A stretch of 64,000 bases of DNA from Prosopocoilus inquinatus (taxonomy: Eukaryota; Arthropoda; Insecta; Coleoptera; Lucanidae): the NCBI GenBank assembly GCA_036172665.1, contig CM069871.1:1798001-1862000 (forward strand), read 5' to 3'. Position 1 is the first letter of the stretch. Every line of letters begins with the position of its first letter. Below, piece by piece: positions 52,279-63,282 of this stretch. The notes under the pieces were generated by a model, which was not told the DNA's origin, made no database searches, and was given only the letters and a program-made list of their open reading frames with translations. The position numbers and the translations under genes were made by a program.

Positions 52279-55200
52279 TTCCATTTAGGTTTCTTAAAGT
52301 ACTCTTCAAGATGCATCCGTCTGTGAAGTTTGACAATTTTTCATACGCTGACTTTTCAGATATTCAAAAAAGATTACGTAACTAAATTCGGACACATCGA
52401 ACTATCAGGCACGGCCTTGATCGATGATACGATGGTGAAAACTGGACAGATAATTAATAAGTGTAGTCGTTTTTGAAAAAAGATTGATAGAAAAAGCTTT
52501 TCCAGTAATTTATTTTAACATTTACTCGTCAAGGCAAGTGCCGATTGATAGTTTGATATAAATTGAATTCCATTACTGATCTTTTATTTGAACCTGTATA
52601 TTTGGGTTCGTTCATTTTAAGGAACCTTAATACCTTGCAAACAGATGTTTTCATTCAACAGATTGCGAACTGCACTTTTGTGCCATGTGTTGCGTAAGGT
52701 AGGCAAACAAAGGCAAAACTAAGGAAAGGAAAAGCGAGGGGAACAAAGTTAAAAAAAAAACGGAAAAGGTCAATAAAAGCAACAAGTGTAAAGTCCAACA
52801 CAGATAGCTGAAGCTAGGAAGGTTCAACTTAAGACTCTGAAAAGTGAAAGAGAAAGGGATTGGATAAGTAAATTAAAAAGATTCTAAACTAATGCATTCT
52901 GGAGTGAAGTTGAAGAAGACAAATTCTCGTTTGCTTACCGTTAGTGAAAACCAAAATAAACGTATAGAGATAAATAGCAGAGTGAAGGAAATTACCACAA
53001 CGGGGAAACAAGAAAGGGAAGCCGCAAAGAACATGAAATGGAAGACGTCAGAGAGAAAAGTATACTAAATTGGAGAGAGGAAGCAAAGGGCACATAGAAT
53101 TGGAAGGCCATAAGCCCAGCTTCCTTAACCAACTTATCACGTTTTGCTAGGCATCACTTTTTGATAATTAAAAATGAAAACAAAAAATGATTTGGTTAAG
53201 TCAACTATACCATACCACACCATACCTCATGGAACAAATAAAAATTAAAAAAAAAAAAGACGGATGGATGTTTGTGGATAATCGCAAAAGGAAATGAAGG
53301 GAAGGCAAAGTGAGGCGGTAGCAAAGCTAGAAAGAAAATGGAAAAGATCAATAAAGGCAGAAAATAAAATGGAAAAAAGTGCAACACAGATAGGTAAAGC
53401 TAGGAAAGTTAAACTGAAAACCTTGAAAACTGAAAGAGAAGGGGATTGGTTGATGCATTCTGGCTTCTGGAATTAAAGAAGACAAATTCTCGTTGCTTAT
53501 TAAGGTTGTTTCTAAACTCCGAAATGAAGAAGACATTTAGGTTTCTTAAAGTACTCTTCAAGATGCATCCGTCTGTGAAGTTTGACAATTTTTCATACGC
53601 TGAGTTTTCAGATATTCAAAAAAGATTACGTAACTAAATTCGGACACATCGAACTATCAGGCACGGCCTTGATCGATGATACGATGGTGAAAACTGGACA
53701 GATAATTAATAAGTGCAGTCGTTTTTGAAAAAAAGATTGATAGAAAAAGCTTTTCCAGTAATTTATTTTAACGTTTACTGGTCAAGGCAAGTGCCGATTG
53801 ATAGTTTGATATAAATTGAATTCCATTACTGATCTTTTATTTGAACCTGTATATTTGGGTTCGTTCATTTTAAGGAACCTTAATACCTTGCAAACAGATG
53901 TTTTCATTCAACAGATTGCGAACTGCACTTTTGTGCCATGTGTTGCGTAAGGTAGGCAAACAAAGGCAAAACTAAGGAAAGGAAAAGCGAGGGAAACAAA
54001 GTTAAAAAAAAAGGAAAATGTCAATAAAGGCAGCAAGTGCAAAGTCCAACACAGATAGCTGAAGCTAGGAAGGTTCAACTTAAGACTCTGAAAAGTGAAA
54101 GAGAAAGGGATTGTATAAGTAAATTAAAAAGATTGTAAACTAATGCATTCTGGAGTGAAGTTGAAGAAGACAAATTCTCGTTTGCTTACCGTTAGTGAAA
54201 ACCAAAATAAACGTATAGAGATAAATAGCAGAGTGAAGGAAATTACCACAACGGGGAAACAAGAAAGGGAAGCCGCAAAGAACATGAAATGGAAGACGTC
54301 AGAGAGAAAAGTATACTAAATTGGAGAGAGGAAGCAAAGGCCACATAGAATTGGAAGGCGATCACAAGGCCATAAGCCCAGCTTCCTTAACCAACTTATC
54401 ACTTTTTGCTAGGCATCACTTTTTGATAATTAAAAATGAAAACAAAAAATGATTTGGTTAAGTCAACTATACCATACCACACCATACCTCGTGGAACAAA
54501 TAAAAATTAAAAAAAAAGGCGGATGGATGTTTGTGGATAATCGCAAAAGGAAATGAAGGGAAGGCAAAGTGAGGCGGTAGCAAAGCTAGAAAGAAAATGG
54601 AAAAGATCAATAAAGGCAGAAAATAAAATGGAAAAAAGTGCAACACAGATAGCTAAAACTAGGAAAGTTAAACTGAAAACCCTGAGAACTGAAAGAGAAG
54701 GGGATTGGTTGATGCATTCTGGCTTCTGAAATTAAAGAAAACAAATTCTCGTTGCTTATTAAGGTTGTTTCTAAACTCCAAAATGAAGAAGACATTTAGG
54801 TTTCTTAAAGTACTCTTCAAGATGCATCCGTCTGTGAAGTTTGACAATTTTTCATACGCTGACTTTTCAGATATTCAAAAAAGATTACGTAACTAAATTC
54901 GGACACATCGAACTATCAGGCACGGCCTTGATCGATGATACGATCGTGAAAACTGGACAGATAATTAATAAGTGCAGTCGTTTTTGAAAAAAAGATTGAT
55001 AGAAAAAGCTTTTCCAGTAATTTATTTTAACATTTACTCGTCAAGGCAAGTGCCGATTGATAGTTTGATATAAATTGAATTCCATTACTGATATTTTATT
55101 TGAACCTGTATATTTGGGTTCGTTCATTTTAAGGAACCTTAATACCCTGCAAACAGATGTTCTCATTCAACAGATTGCGAACTGCACTTTTGTGCCATGT

Positions 55201-56035
55201 GTTGCGTAAGGTGGGCAAACAAAGGCAAAACTAAGGAAAGGAAAAGCGAGGGGAACAAAGTTAAAAAAAAAGGAAAATGTCAATAAAGGCAGCAAGTGCA
55301 AAGTCCAACACAGATAGCTGAAGCTGGGAAGGTTCAACTTAAGACTCTGAAAAGTGAAAGAGAAAGGGATTGGATAAGTAAATTAAAAAGATTCTAAACT
55401 AATGCATACTGGAGTGAAGTTGAACAAGACAAATTGCTTACCGTTAGTGAAAACCAAAATAAACGTATAGAGACAAATAGCAGAGTGAAGGAAATTACCA
55501 CAACGGGGAAACAAGAAAGAGAAGCCGCAAAGAACATGAAATGGAAGACGTCAGAGAGAAAAGCATACTAAATTGGAGAGAGGAAGCAAAGGGCACATAG
55601 AATTGGAAGGCCATAAGCCCAGCTTCCTTAACCAACTTATCACGTTTTGCTAGGCATCACTTTTTGATAATTAAAAATGAAAACAAAAAATGATTTGGTT
55701 AAGTCAACTATACCATACCACACCATACCTCATGGAACAAATAAAAATTAAAAAAGAAGAAAAAGGTGGATGGATGTTTGGGGATAATCGCAAAAGGAAA
55801 TGAAGGGAAGGCAAAGTGAGGCGGTAGCAAAGCTAGAAAGAAAATGGAAAAGATCAATAAAGGCAGCAAATGGAAAAAAGTGCAACACAGATAGCTAAAA
55901 CTAGGAAAGTTAAACTGAAAACCCTGAAAACTGAAAGGGAAGGGGATTGGTTGATGCATTCTGGCTTCTGAAATTAAAGAAGACAAATTCTCGTTGCTTA
56001 TTAAGGTTGTTTCTAAACTCCAAAATGAAGAAGAG
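52279..56035. repeat. ~1.25-kb tandem array, 3 copies
   Basis: AGGTTTCTTAAAGTACTC occurs at 52287, 53539 and 54798. Each unit holds GATGCATCCGTCTGTGAAGT, CTATCAGGCACGGCCTTGAT, ATATTTGGGTTCGTTCATTT, GTGTTGCGTAAGGT, AACTTAAGACTCTGAAAAGT, GAAATTACCACAACGGGGAA, ATACCATACCACACCATACC and AAACTGAAAACC. Copies are about 97% alike. Within each unit two diverged halves (for example 52720-52930 and 53290-53500) share AACACAGATAGCTGAAGCTA, AGAGAAAGGGATTGG and GCATTCTGG...GACAAATTCTCG, so an older duplication lies inside. Confidence 0.97.
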
Positions 56036-57111
56036 CAGCGATTTTGTTTTTGTTTTTGTTTTTCGTTCTTTTTTTTCCTAAACAATCAAACCTGATGAAG
56101 TCGTAGCGCCCTCTAAGGGGGGGCCGCACTGCTTAGCAATGATTGATTCGTTTATTGTGCTCATTACAATGGTGCTGCGGCATCGATGATAAATATCAGA
56201 CGACAGCCACGATTTACATTGAATGAACACGAACGCGCCAGACTTTTCGGAGGAGACACTCTCTGCTGCGATTTGTTTTCGGCCTCGTGTGTACTTATGT
56301 ACGTATCGCCCGATTTGTCCGCATAAATTTAGATCGTACAAGGTGATAGGCTTGCTTCTTGTCGTGAGAGGACGTGTTTAATGACAATATTAACCGCAAT
56401 TTAAAGGTGAGCTGGTGTCGCGCATGTATTCTTGGCAAGAAACTGTCCGTGCGCCACTGGCCGGCTGGGGCAGATACCTAAATGATTGCCAGCGAGAGGA
56501 TTCCTTCTAGAATCTTGGAAACGTCCTCTGTGCAATTGTGCTAGTATCTAACAATAAGTGGGATAAAGGTCAGAGATTGAAAAAAAAGTTGCCAACTATG
56601 TATGTGTGGCGTGATGTACATAAATGGCACTTGACATGACGGATCCACTTCGCTGACGCAGGTTTCATAACGCAGAAGATTGGATTGGGCTGCAAAAAAA
56701 ATATCAAAAAAACGTTGGAAAACTTTCCCTGGCCAACCGGGCCGACTAGAATTTTGAATGAATTTTAATTAGTTTAAAACTTTTTCAGTTTTTTGTTTTC
56801 TTTTTTAAACTATTCATGGATTGGCAGAAATTTGAGCTTGCTCGGATTGGACTTAGAAATTAGTTGAGATCAAATTCATCTTCTTTAATTCGCAACAATT
56901 TTACTTTTTTGAAATTCTCAATAAGATTTTTGTTATCTATGTATTTTTTCGGTTTTTAATTTTCTTAAATTCTGTTCTTGGATCTCGCCGGAATTGGTTG
57001 GGGAAAAAATTTGTAAAAGCCTAAACAACGCAGGTATCTTGTTAGATCCCAATCGTCTGATGTGCGTTAAAATTAATGATGACGATGAGGGTTGAATATT
57101 ACTCGTTCCTG
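56036..57111. other. No gene seen
   Basis: Unique sequence after the array. Open frames begin without ATG and have no family resemblance. Confidence 0.4.
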
Positions 57112-57405
57112 ACATTTAATTTTGATTCAACAAGGTTTATGTCACATTTCGCCGGATTGGCTGACTTTTCTCGATCGCGCCATTTCTCAGATGCTCTCAT
57201 GACCCCCCTGAGATTTAATTTTGATTGGATAAGGTTTATGTCACATTCCGCCGGATTGGCTGACTTTTCTCGATCGCGCCATTTCTCAGATGCTCTCATG
57301 ACCCCTCCGAGATTTAATTTTGATTCGATAAGGTTTATGTCACATTCCGCCGGATTGGCTATCTTTCCTCGATCCCTCTTTCCTCCTCACGTTTGCTTCT
57401 TTAAT
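57112..57405. repeat. 99-bp tandem repeat, 3 copies, open on both strands
   Basis: TTTAATTTTGATT at 57115, 57214 and 57313. Because 99 is a multiple of three the same frame is kept: on the plus strand repeats of FMSHSAGLADFSRSRHFSDA (frame 57076-57423), and on the minus strand RASEKWRDREKSANPA repeats (57299-57099). The third unit is truncated and diverged. No start context or family supports a protein. Confidence 0.9.
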
Positions 57406-58210
57406 CCGCGCTACCTCGAATAGAATTAGTAATAGGGATGCCGATTTTTTGTCAAAAGCATCGATCTTTGAATCGTGTACATTAAATATACATAGATTCA
57501 AGTAAAAATCGAGCAAAAGAGAATCGATTTGTCCAAGATCGATTTACACAAGGTGATTTATTAGCTCACTGACGAGCCTTGCCATATGAAAGCTCTTTAT
57601 TTTATTTATTTAAGGAAATAGAAGACATAGAAAGTTCATTAAATTTTTTACTTAGATTGGATTTGGATTGGGTTGAAATCTTTTTTCTTCTTTCATTTTA
57701 TTTGTTAACATCAATTTTTTTCTTTAGTATTTTTTGATTTCTAAAATTCTTTTTTGCTTGGATTGAAAGAAGAATGGAGTTCAGTTGTTGGGTCCAGTTC
57801 GTTTGACCTTCACAATCTTTTTTGTTAATCTCTTACTATTAATTTGTTGCATTTTAAATTTTTTGCTTCGATTGAATACAATTAGGTTAAGTTTAGTTGA
57901 ATACAGCTTACGTTTAGTTTATCTGAGTTGGGTTGACCTTGACAATGGTCAAACCCAGCTTTAATCGTTTTTTTAATTTTTCAATTGAATACAGTTAGGT
58001 TAAGTTTAATTTAACTGAGTTGGGTTGACCTTGACAATGGTCGAACCTCGCTTTAATCGTTTTTTCCAATTTGTTTTTGCTTTTAAATTTTTTTGCGTTT
58101 GAAACATTTCGCTTCAATTCAGTTAGGTTAGGAACTCTGTTGAGTTGAGTCGGGTTGACCTCGGGATTTGTTGAGCTTCATTTTCACATTTTCTTTTCTA
58201 CTTTTAATTT
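57406..58210. repeat. Degenerate ~92-bp T-rich repeats
   Basis: GAGTTGGGTTGACCTTGACA at 57925 and 58017 and a weaker GAGTCGGGTTGACCTCGG at about 58147, each accompanied by CAGTTAGGTTAAGTTT-type sequence. The remainder is T-rich and gene-free. Confidence 0.65.
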
Positions 58211-60262
58211 CATGAACATGGACTGTTGTAGAGTATCAATAATGTGGAAAAGATGTGATTTAAAAAAAAAACAATCTGCGAATTGCACCACAAAACTAAA
58301 TCGAGGTGTTGGACAATTCGTGTTACAAAAATCCAATTATTTTGCGACGAAGACGATGATGGCAAGAACCCATCAGATTACTCTGAAAAGAGACTAAGTA
58401 AGCAATGTAAAGATTTTTCTATTGAAAGCTCATTGACAATCGTAATGCAAAAGAATTTTCAAGTTTTTAATCGGAAATCAGCTGAACATGGACTGTTATA
58501 AATAGAGTATCAATAATGTGGAAAAGAAGTGATTTAAAAAAAAAACAGTCTGCGAATTGCACCACAAAACTAAATCGAGACGTTGGACAATTCGTATTAG
58601 AAAAATTCAATTATTTTACGACGAAGACGATGATGGCAAGATCGTATCAGATTACTCTGAAAAGAGATTAAGATGTACAGAATTTTCTATTGAAAGCTCA
58701 TTGGTACTCGTAATGCAAAAGAATTTTAAAGTTACTAATCGGAAATCAGCTGAACATGAACTGTTATAAATAGAGTATCAATAATGTGGAAAATATGTGA
58801 TTTAAAAAAAAAACAGGCTGCGAATTGCACCATAAAACTAAATCGAGGCGTTGGACAATTCGTATTAGAAAACTTCAATTATTTTACGACGAAGACGTTG
58901 ATGGCAAGAACCTATCAGATTACTCTGGAAAGAGATTAAGGCAACAATGTAAAGATTTTTCTATTGAAAGCTCATTGGCAATCGTAATGCAAAATAATTT
59001 TCAAGTTTTTAATCGGAAATCAGCTGAACATGGACTGTTATAAATAGAGTATCAATAATGTGGAAAAGATGTAATTTAAAAAAAAAACAGTCTGCGAATT
59101 GCACCACAAAACTAAATCGAGGTGTTGGACAATTCGTGTTACAAAAAACCAATTATTTTGCGACAAAGACGATGATGGCAAGCACCCATCAGATTACTCT
59201 GAAAAGAGACTAAGCAAACAATGTAAAGATTTTTCTATTGAAAGCTCATTGGCAATCGTAATGCAAAAGAATTTTCAAGTTTTTAATCGGAAATTAGTTG
59301 AACGTGAACTGTTATAAATAGAATATAAATTATGTGGAAAAGAAGTGATTTAAAAAAAAAAAAAACAGTCTGCGAATTGCACCACAAAACTAAATCGAGG
59401 TGTTGGACAATTCGTGTTACAAAAATCCAATTATTTTGCGACGAAGACGATGATGGCAAGCACCCATCAGATTACTCTGAAAAGAGACTAAGCAAACAAT
59501 GTAAAGATTTTTCTATTGAAAGCTCTTTGACAATCGTAATGCAAAAGAATTTTCAAGTTTTTAATCGGAAATCAGCTGAACATGGACTGTTATAAATAGA
59601 GTGTCAATAATGTGGAAAATATGTGATTTAAAAAAAAAACAGTCTGCGAATTGCACCACAAAACTAAATTGAGACGTTGGACAATTCGTATTAGAAAAAT
59701 TCAATTATTTTACGACGAAGACGATGATGGCAAGAACCTATCAGATTACTCTGGAAAGAGATTAAGGCAACAATGTAAAGAATTTTCTATTGAAAGCTCA
59801 TTGACAATCGTAATGCAAAAGAATTTTCAAGTTACTAATCGGAAATCAGCTGAACATGAACTGTTATAAATAGAGTATTAATAATGTGGAAAATATGTGA
59901 TTTAAAAAAAAAACAGGCTGCGAATTGCACCATAAAACTAAATCGAGGCGTTGGACAATTCGTATTAGAAAAATTCAATTATTTTACGACGAAGACGATG
60001 ATGGCAAGAGCGTATCAGATTACTCTGAAAAGAGATTATACAAATACTGTGAAGATGTTTCTATTGAAAGCTCATTGGCAATCGTAATGCAAAAGAATTT
60101 TAAAGTTTTTAATCGGAAATTAGTTGAACATGGACTGTTATAAATAGAATATAAATTATGTGGAAAAGAAGTGAAGATGTGATTAAAAAAAAAAACAGTC
60201 TGCGAATTGAACCACAAAACTAAATCGAGGCGTTGGACAATTCGTATTAGAAAAATCCATTT
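58211..60262 (+). repeat. ~274-bp tandem array, 8 copies with a conserved open frame
   Basis: Units start at GAACATGGACTGTTATAAAT. Successive frames lie at 58283-58501, 58557-58769, 58825-59043, 59099-59317, 59332-59595, 59651-59869 and 59925-60143; the eighth unit is truncated near 60262. Seven units keep the same 70-72-codon frame (core HKTKSRxWTIR, DEDDDGK, SIESSL, VMQKNFQV, ending LL and TAA). Copy 2 differs by an in-frame 6-bp deletion. The TAA overlaps a TATAAATAG sequence and an ATG (AATAATGTGGAAAAG) follows ~20 bp later. An A-run then puts that ATG out of frame, except in copy 5 (A14 at about 59352-59365), where an 87-codon frame results. Confidence 0.95.
59332..59595 (+). CDS. 87-codon frame in the fifth 274-bp unit, unidentified
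   Basis: The only unit whose A-run length (14 instead of about 10) joins the upstream ATG to the conserved repeat frame, giving MWKRSDLKKKKTVCELHHKT and then the shared core. The product would be small, charged (DEDDDGK) and without membrane segments or known domain. Between units 1 and 3 I counted changes at all three codon positions about equally (6, 5, 5) and mostly amino-acid-changing, which argues against purifying selection. Regard it as a candidate only. Confidence 0.15.
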   Translation: MWKRSDLKKKKTVCELHHKTKSRCWTIRVTKIQLFCDEDDDGKHPSDYSEKRLSKQCKDFSIESSLTIVMQKNFQVFNRKSAEHGLL

Positions 60263-62964
60263 AATTTCTTTAATATTTCTTTTCCTTAATTCTTTTACTT
60301 GTTTCTTTTACTCGTCGATTTTAATTTTAAGCTGATTTCGGTTAGATCGTTAAATTTTTGTTTCCAGTTGTTAGATCATTTTAAGAACTTAGGCATTTTT
60401 AGGAACAAACGCTTACTTTTTTTAATATTGCGTGTCCGCGTTCACTGAAACACTCGGTATGTACAGGGTGTACACGGGAAACCGTCACAATACATTACAA
60501 AACTTTTTAATTTTTTAGTAACTTACATTGCCAGGACAAGAAGAAGAGTTTCAGTACGTTTCGTGCTCGAGTTTATGGCAACATCGGAAAAACAAAAGAC
60601 TGTCTGTTTTTCGAGAGTTTCAGTTGTTTTCATTGAATATATATCCTTATTTTATGCAATTTGCGCAGCACACTAAGACTTATTAGGATTATGTTTTCTT
60701 TTTATCGTCGCACCGCGTGTTTTTTTTTTTTTTAGTTTTCAGGAAGTGAGTATAACCTTGCGATTTAAAACGCGGGTATTTCACAGTGACGTGACGTGAG
60801 GTTTTTACCCGTCCGTGTACAAAGTAAATACAATTTAAGCAACTATTGCGTGAGACGAACGCGAGGATTTTTTTGTGGATTCATTTTCCTTTCTTTAAGG
60901 ACTTAACGTCTCTTGCTTTATTAAAAAAAAAAAAAACTTTTTATGAACGTCCGTTTCATTTAATTTTTATATTTCAATTTTTTTTTATGATGTGGTTAGA
61001 GAGGAGGCATGATGTTTTTAGTGGGTACGGACGTAATACATTGAGTAAATAAAACATGAAAATCAAAAAGGACGAAAACCCAGACAAAACAAACAGTTTC
61101 GGTTACGTCGCAGGCCGACGACGTGGATTCTTTTTTTTTACATCTTTTGTGAAATTTAAATAAACAAACAACGCTCGCTCGATTCCGACTGATACATACA
61201 AATGTGTCTAATTTACATTTTCATCGGGTTTTGTGTCGAAAGTGAATGGAAATCCTGGCGCCGGACATTAATTTGTATCGTCAATAAATAAGTCGATGAA
61301 TTTTTTTTCTCTCCCTCTCTCCCTCTCTCTGTATATGTCTCTCGGCCGCGTATCTGCGTCTTGTTTATAATAATCATTGACCTGTCTGTGCGTTGTTGTG
61401 CAAGAAAATGTCTGCCCCCAAACAGAAAAATCACAGTTTTTTTTTTAAACGATAAATCAAATTTAATTAAGTCAGAAAAGCGGCGGCGGCGGCTTGCAAA
61501 AAAGACCAATGTGGACACGCCCTGATTACAAATAATTAATACGTTATGCTATTATGACATTGAAAGGAAAAAAAAACCTGCATCGTATTTACTTTAGTAA
61601 TTTTAATAATAATAAATAATAATAATAACGCGTACATTATGCAACTTGATATACAGGGTGTCCTCACAGTGCGTTCTTGGGGAACATCTCGGTAACTACT
61701 GAAGATACAAATAAAAAAAAGTTTCAGTACGTTTTTGTTTTTAATTTTAGAGGTGCGCAACATACAACTATTTTGATCTACATACCGGGTGAATCAAAAC
61801 AGTATTACCGGATGCAACTGTTTTATTTCAAATGGCACGCCCTACATACGACATCAAATTTGAATCGTCCGTAAAGTTCTATGCCTAAATATGTTTACAT
61901 ATACGTGTATTATATGTTTAAATATGTTATAAATTTGACGAATGTTACACACATTTTGTGTTAACAAGAGAAATAAAGAACTGAATTGAATTGAAATCTA
62001 AATCTAGGAGGACTCGAATGTATTTGGATGGACGAACAACAGAAAATTAAATAAGTAGAGATGGGAGAGATGGACGTCCGTAACAGGGGTGTATTAGGGG
62101 AAAACGAAAAGATTGAAGGAAGTAGAGATGGACATTCAAAGGTGCACGAAAAGAAGAAAATCATCAATCAAGAGAGAGAGAGAGAGAGAGAGTGAGAGAT
62201 GCGCAAACTAAAATAACCTAACGGAAGCGAACAATTTAATTTCAACTGCCAATTAAGCAGTATAACATTGTTTAACTCGTGCTTAATCGCTCATATAAGA
62301 ATTTGCGCGATTTATTTCGATTTTATACGCGCCGCGCGTAAGCTTAAGTGTTTATGATTATTACCGGACGTTTATTACCCATCGTATATGCGTTTCAATT
62401 ACCCGTTTCGTATTACACGAGCTGAGTAAAACAAAAGTTACTTAGTACGCATGCGCCTCACTGCAACCGACCGAAGTATGTTTTGGTGAAAACTTGTTGC
62501 CACCTTAAGATTATTTATTCGAAAAATAACTAGAATCCTTAACGATGGAATATTAAAGATACGTTTTTAACCGAGTGTCCATCTTAAACTAAATAGTTTA
62601 AGTTAAACGCACAGACAATAATGTAAAGAATCTCAATTGTGTATATATTTACATAAAAAAAAAAACATTTAAATACTTATTAAAACTTGTGATTGGTTTT
62701 GTTTGTATTTCGACTTCTTCTCTCTTTAAATACTGTTCGTCGCCTCAAGTTTCTCTAATTCCATTATCATCTATCTTCCACGCTCAAATAATTTGCTTGG
62801 TGATTTGAATTGCAATCCCAATCTCTATGGATATGCAGAAAATGACAAGAATGGTTTAGCGATGGTCTTATAGGAGGACAAAAAGGACAGAAAGCTGAAA
62901 TTAAAACTCAAAGTAAAACTTCAAAACCTGTAAGGGGGAAGAAAAGTTCGACAATGATGATAGA
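60263..62964. other. No gene seen; several TE-end motifs and simple repeats
   Basis: Isolated CAGGGTG-type ends: GTACAGGGTGTACACGGG (about 60469), ATACAGGGTGTCCTCACAG (about 61652) and CATACCGGGTGAATC (about 61783). The phrase AGTTTCAGTACGTTT follows the first two about 70 bp downstream, so they are related remnants. Simple repeats: CT-rich at about 61305-61345, GCGGCGGCGGCGGC at about 61481, AATAAT-rich at about 61605-61628 and (GA)n at about 62171-62192. AATAAAGAACTGAATTGAAT at about 61972 looks like a LINE tail. Confidence 0.5.
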
Positions 62965-63282
62965 ATGAAAAACGGGGACGAGGCTGAAACAATTCAAAAG
63001 AGTTTCCGTCCTCCAGGCGCCACGCAAGCGCCGACAACAAGTCGTGTACAATTCAAGAAACCTCCCTCGAGATTGCTCCACAATACCAAAATGCGTGCCG
63101 TTTTGCAGACGGACACACCGCGAAAATGGGGTAGAACCCCCTCGCACACCAACACCGGTCTCTGGAGAAACCAACTACAACGACTACTGCGTGCTCCGGG
63201 CACGTCACAAATCAATAAAGCCACACCAGGCCTTACATCTAACCAAGGAAGGAAGGGTTTGCACAAATCGAAATCGTCGTGA
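62965..63282 (+). CDS. 105-codon basic open frame, candidate exon or small gene
   Basis: It begins with a true ATG (GATAGAATGAAA) and ends TGA in GC-richer DNA than the flanks. Codon use is mixed but coding-like (GGC GCC ACG CAA GCG CCG; ACC CCC TCG CAC ACC AAC ACC). The product (MKNGDEAETIQKSFRPPGAT..., RKWGRTPSHTNTGLWRNQLQ, ending KSKSS) is strongly basic with no membrane segment, consistent with a nucleic-acid-binding or disordered protein or a retroelement gag start. An overlapping plus frame (63044-63337) and a 130-codon minus frame (63386-62994) are also open, as often happens in GC-rich DNA, so the choice is uncertain. No family recognised. Confidence 0.3.
   Translation: MKNGDEAETIQKSFRPPGATQAPTTSRVQFKKPPSRLLHNTKMRAVLQTDTPRKWGRTPSHTNTGLWRNQLQRLLRAPGTSQINKATPGLTSNQGRKGLHKSKSS

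Noticed and set aside
57885..58080. Telomere-like TTAGG repeats
   Set aside because: TTAGGTTAAG appears singly within longer degenerate repeats; there is no (TTAGG)n run.
58497..58520. TATA box plus ATG as working promoters in each 274-bp unit
   Set aside because: The ATG lies only ~20 bp after the TATA sequence, upstream of where transcription would start, and the A-run usually puts it out of frame.
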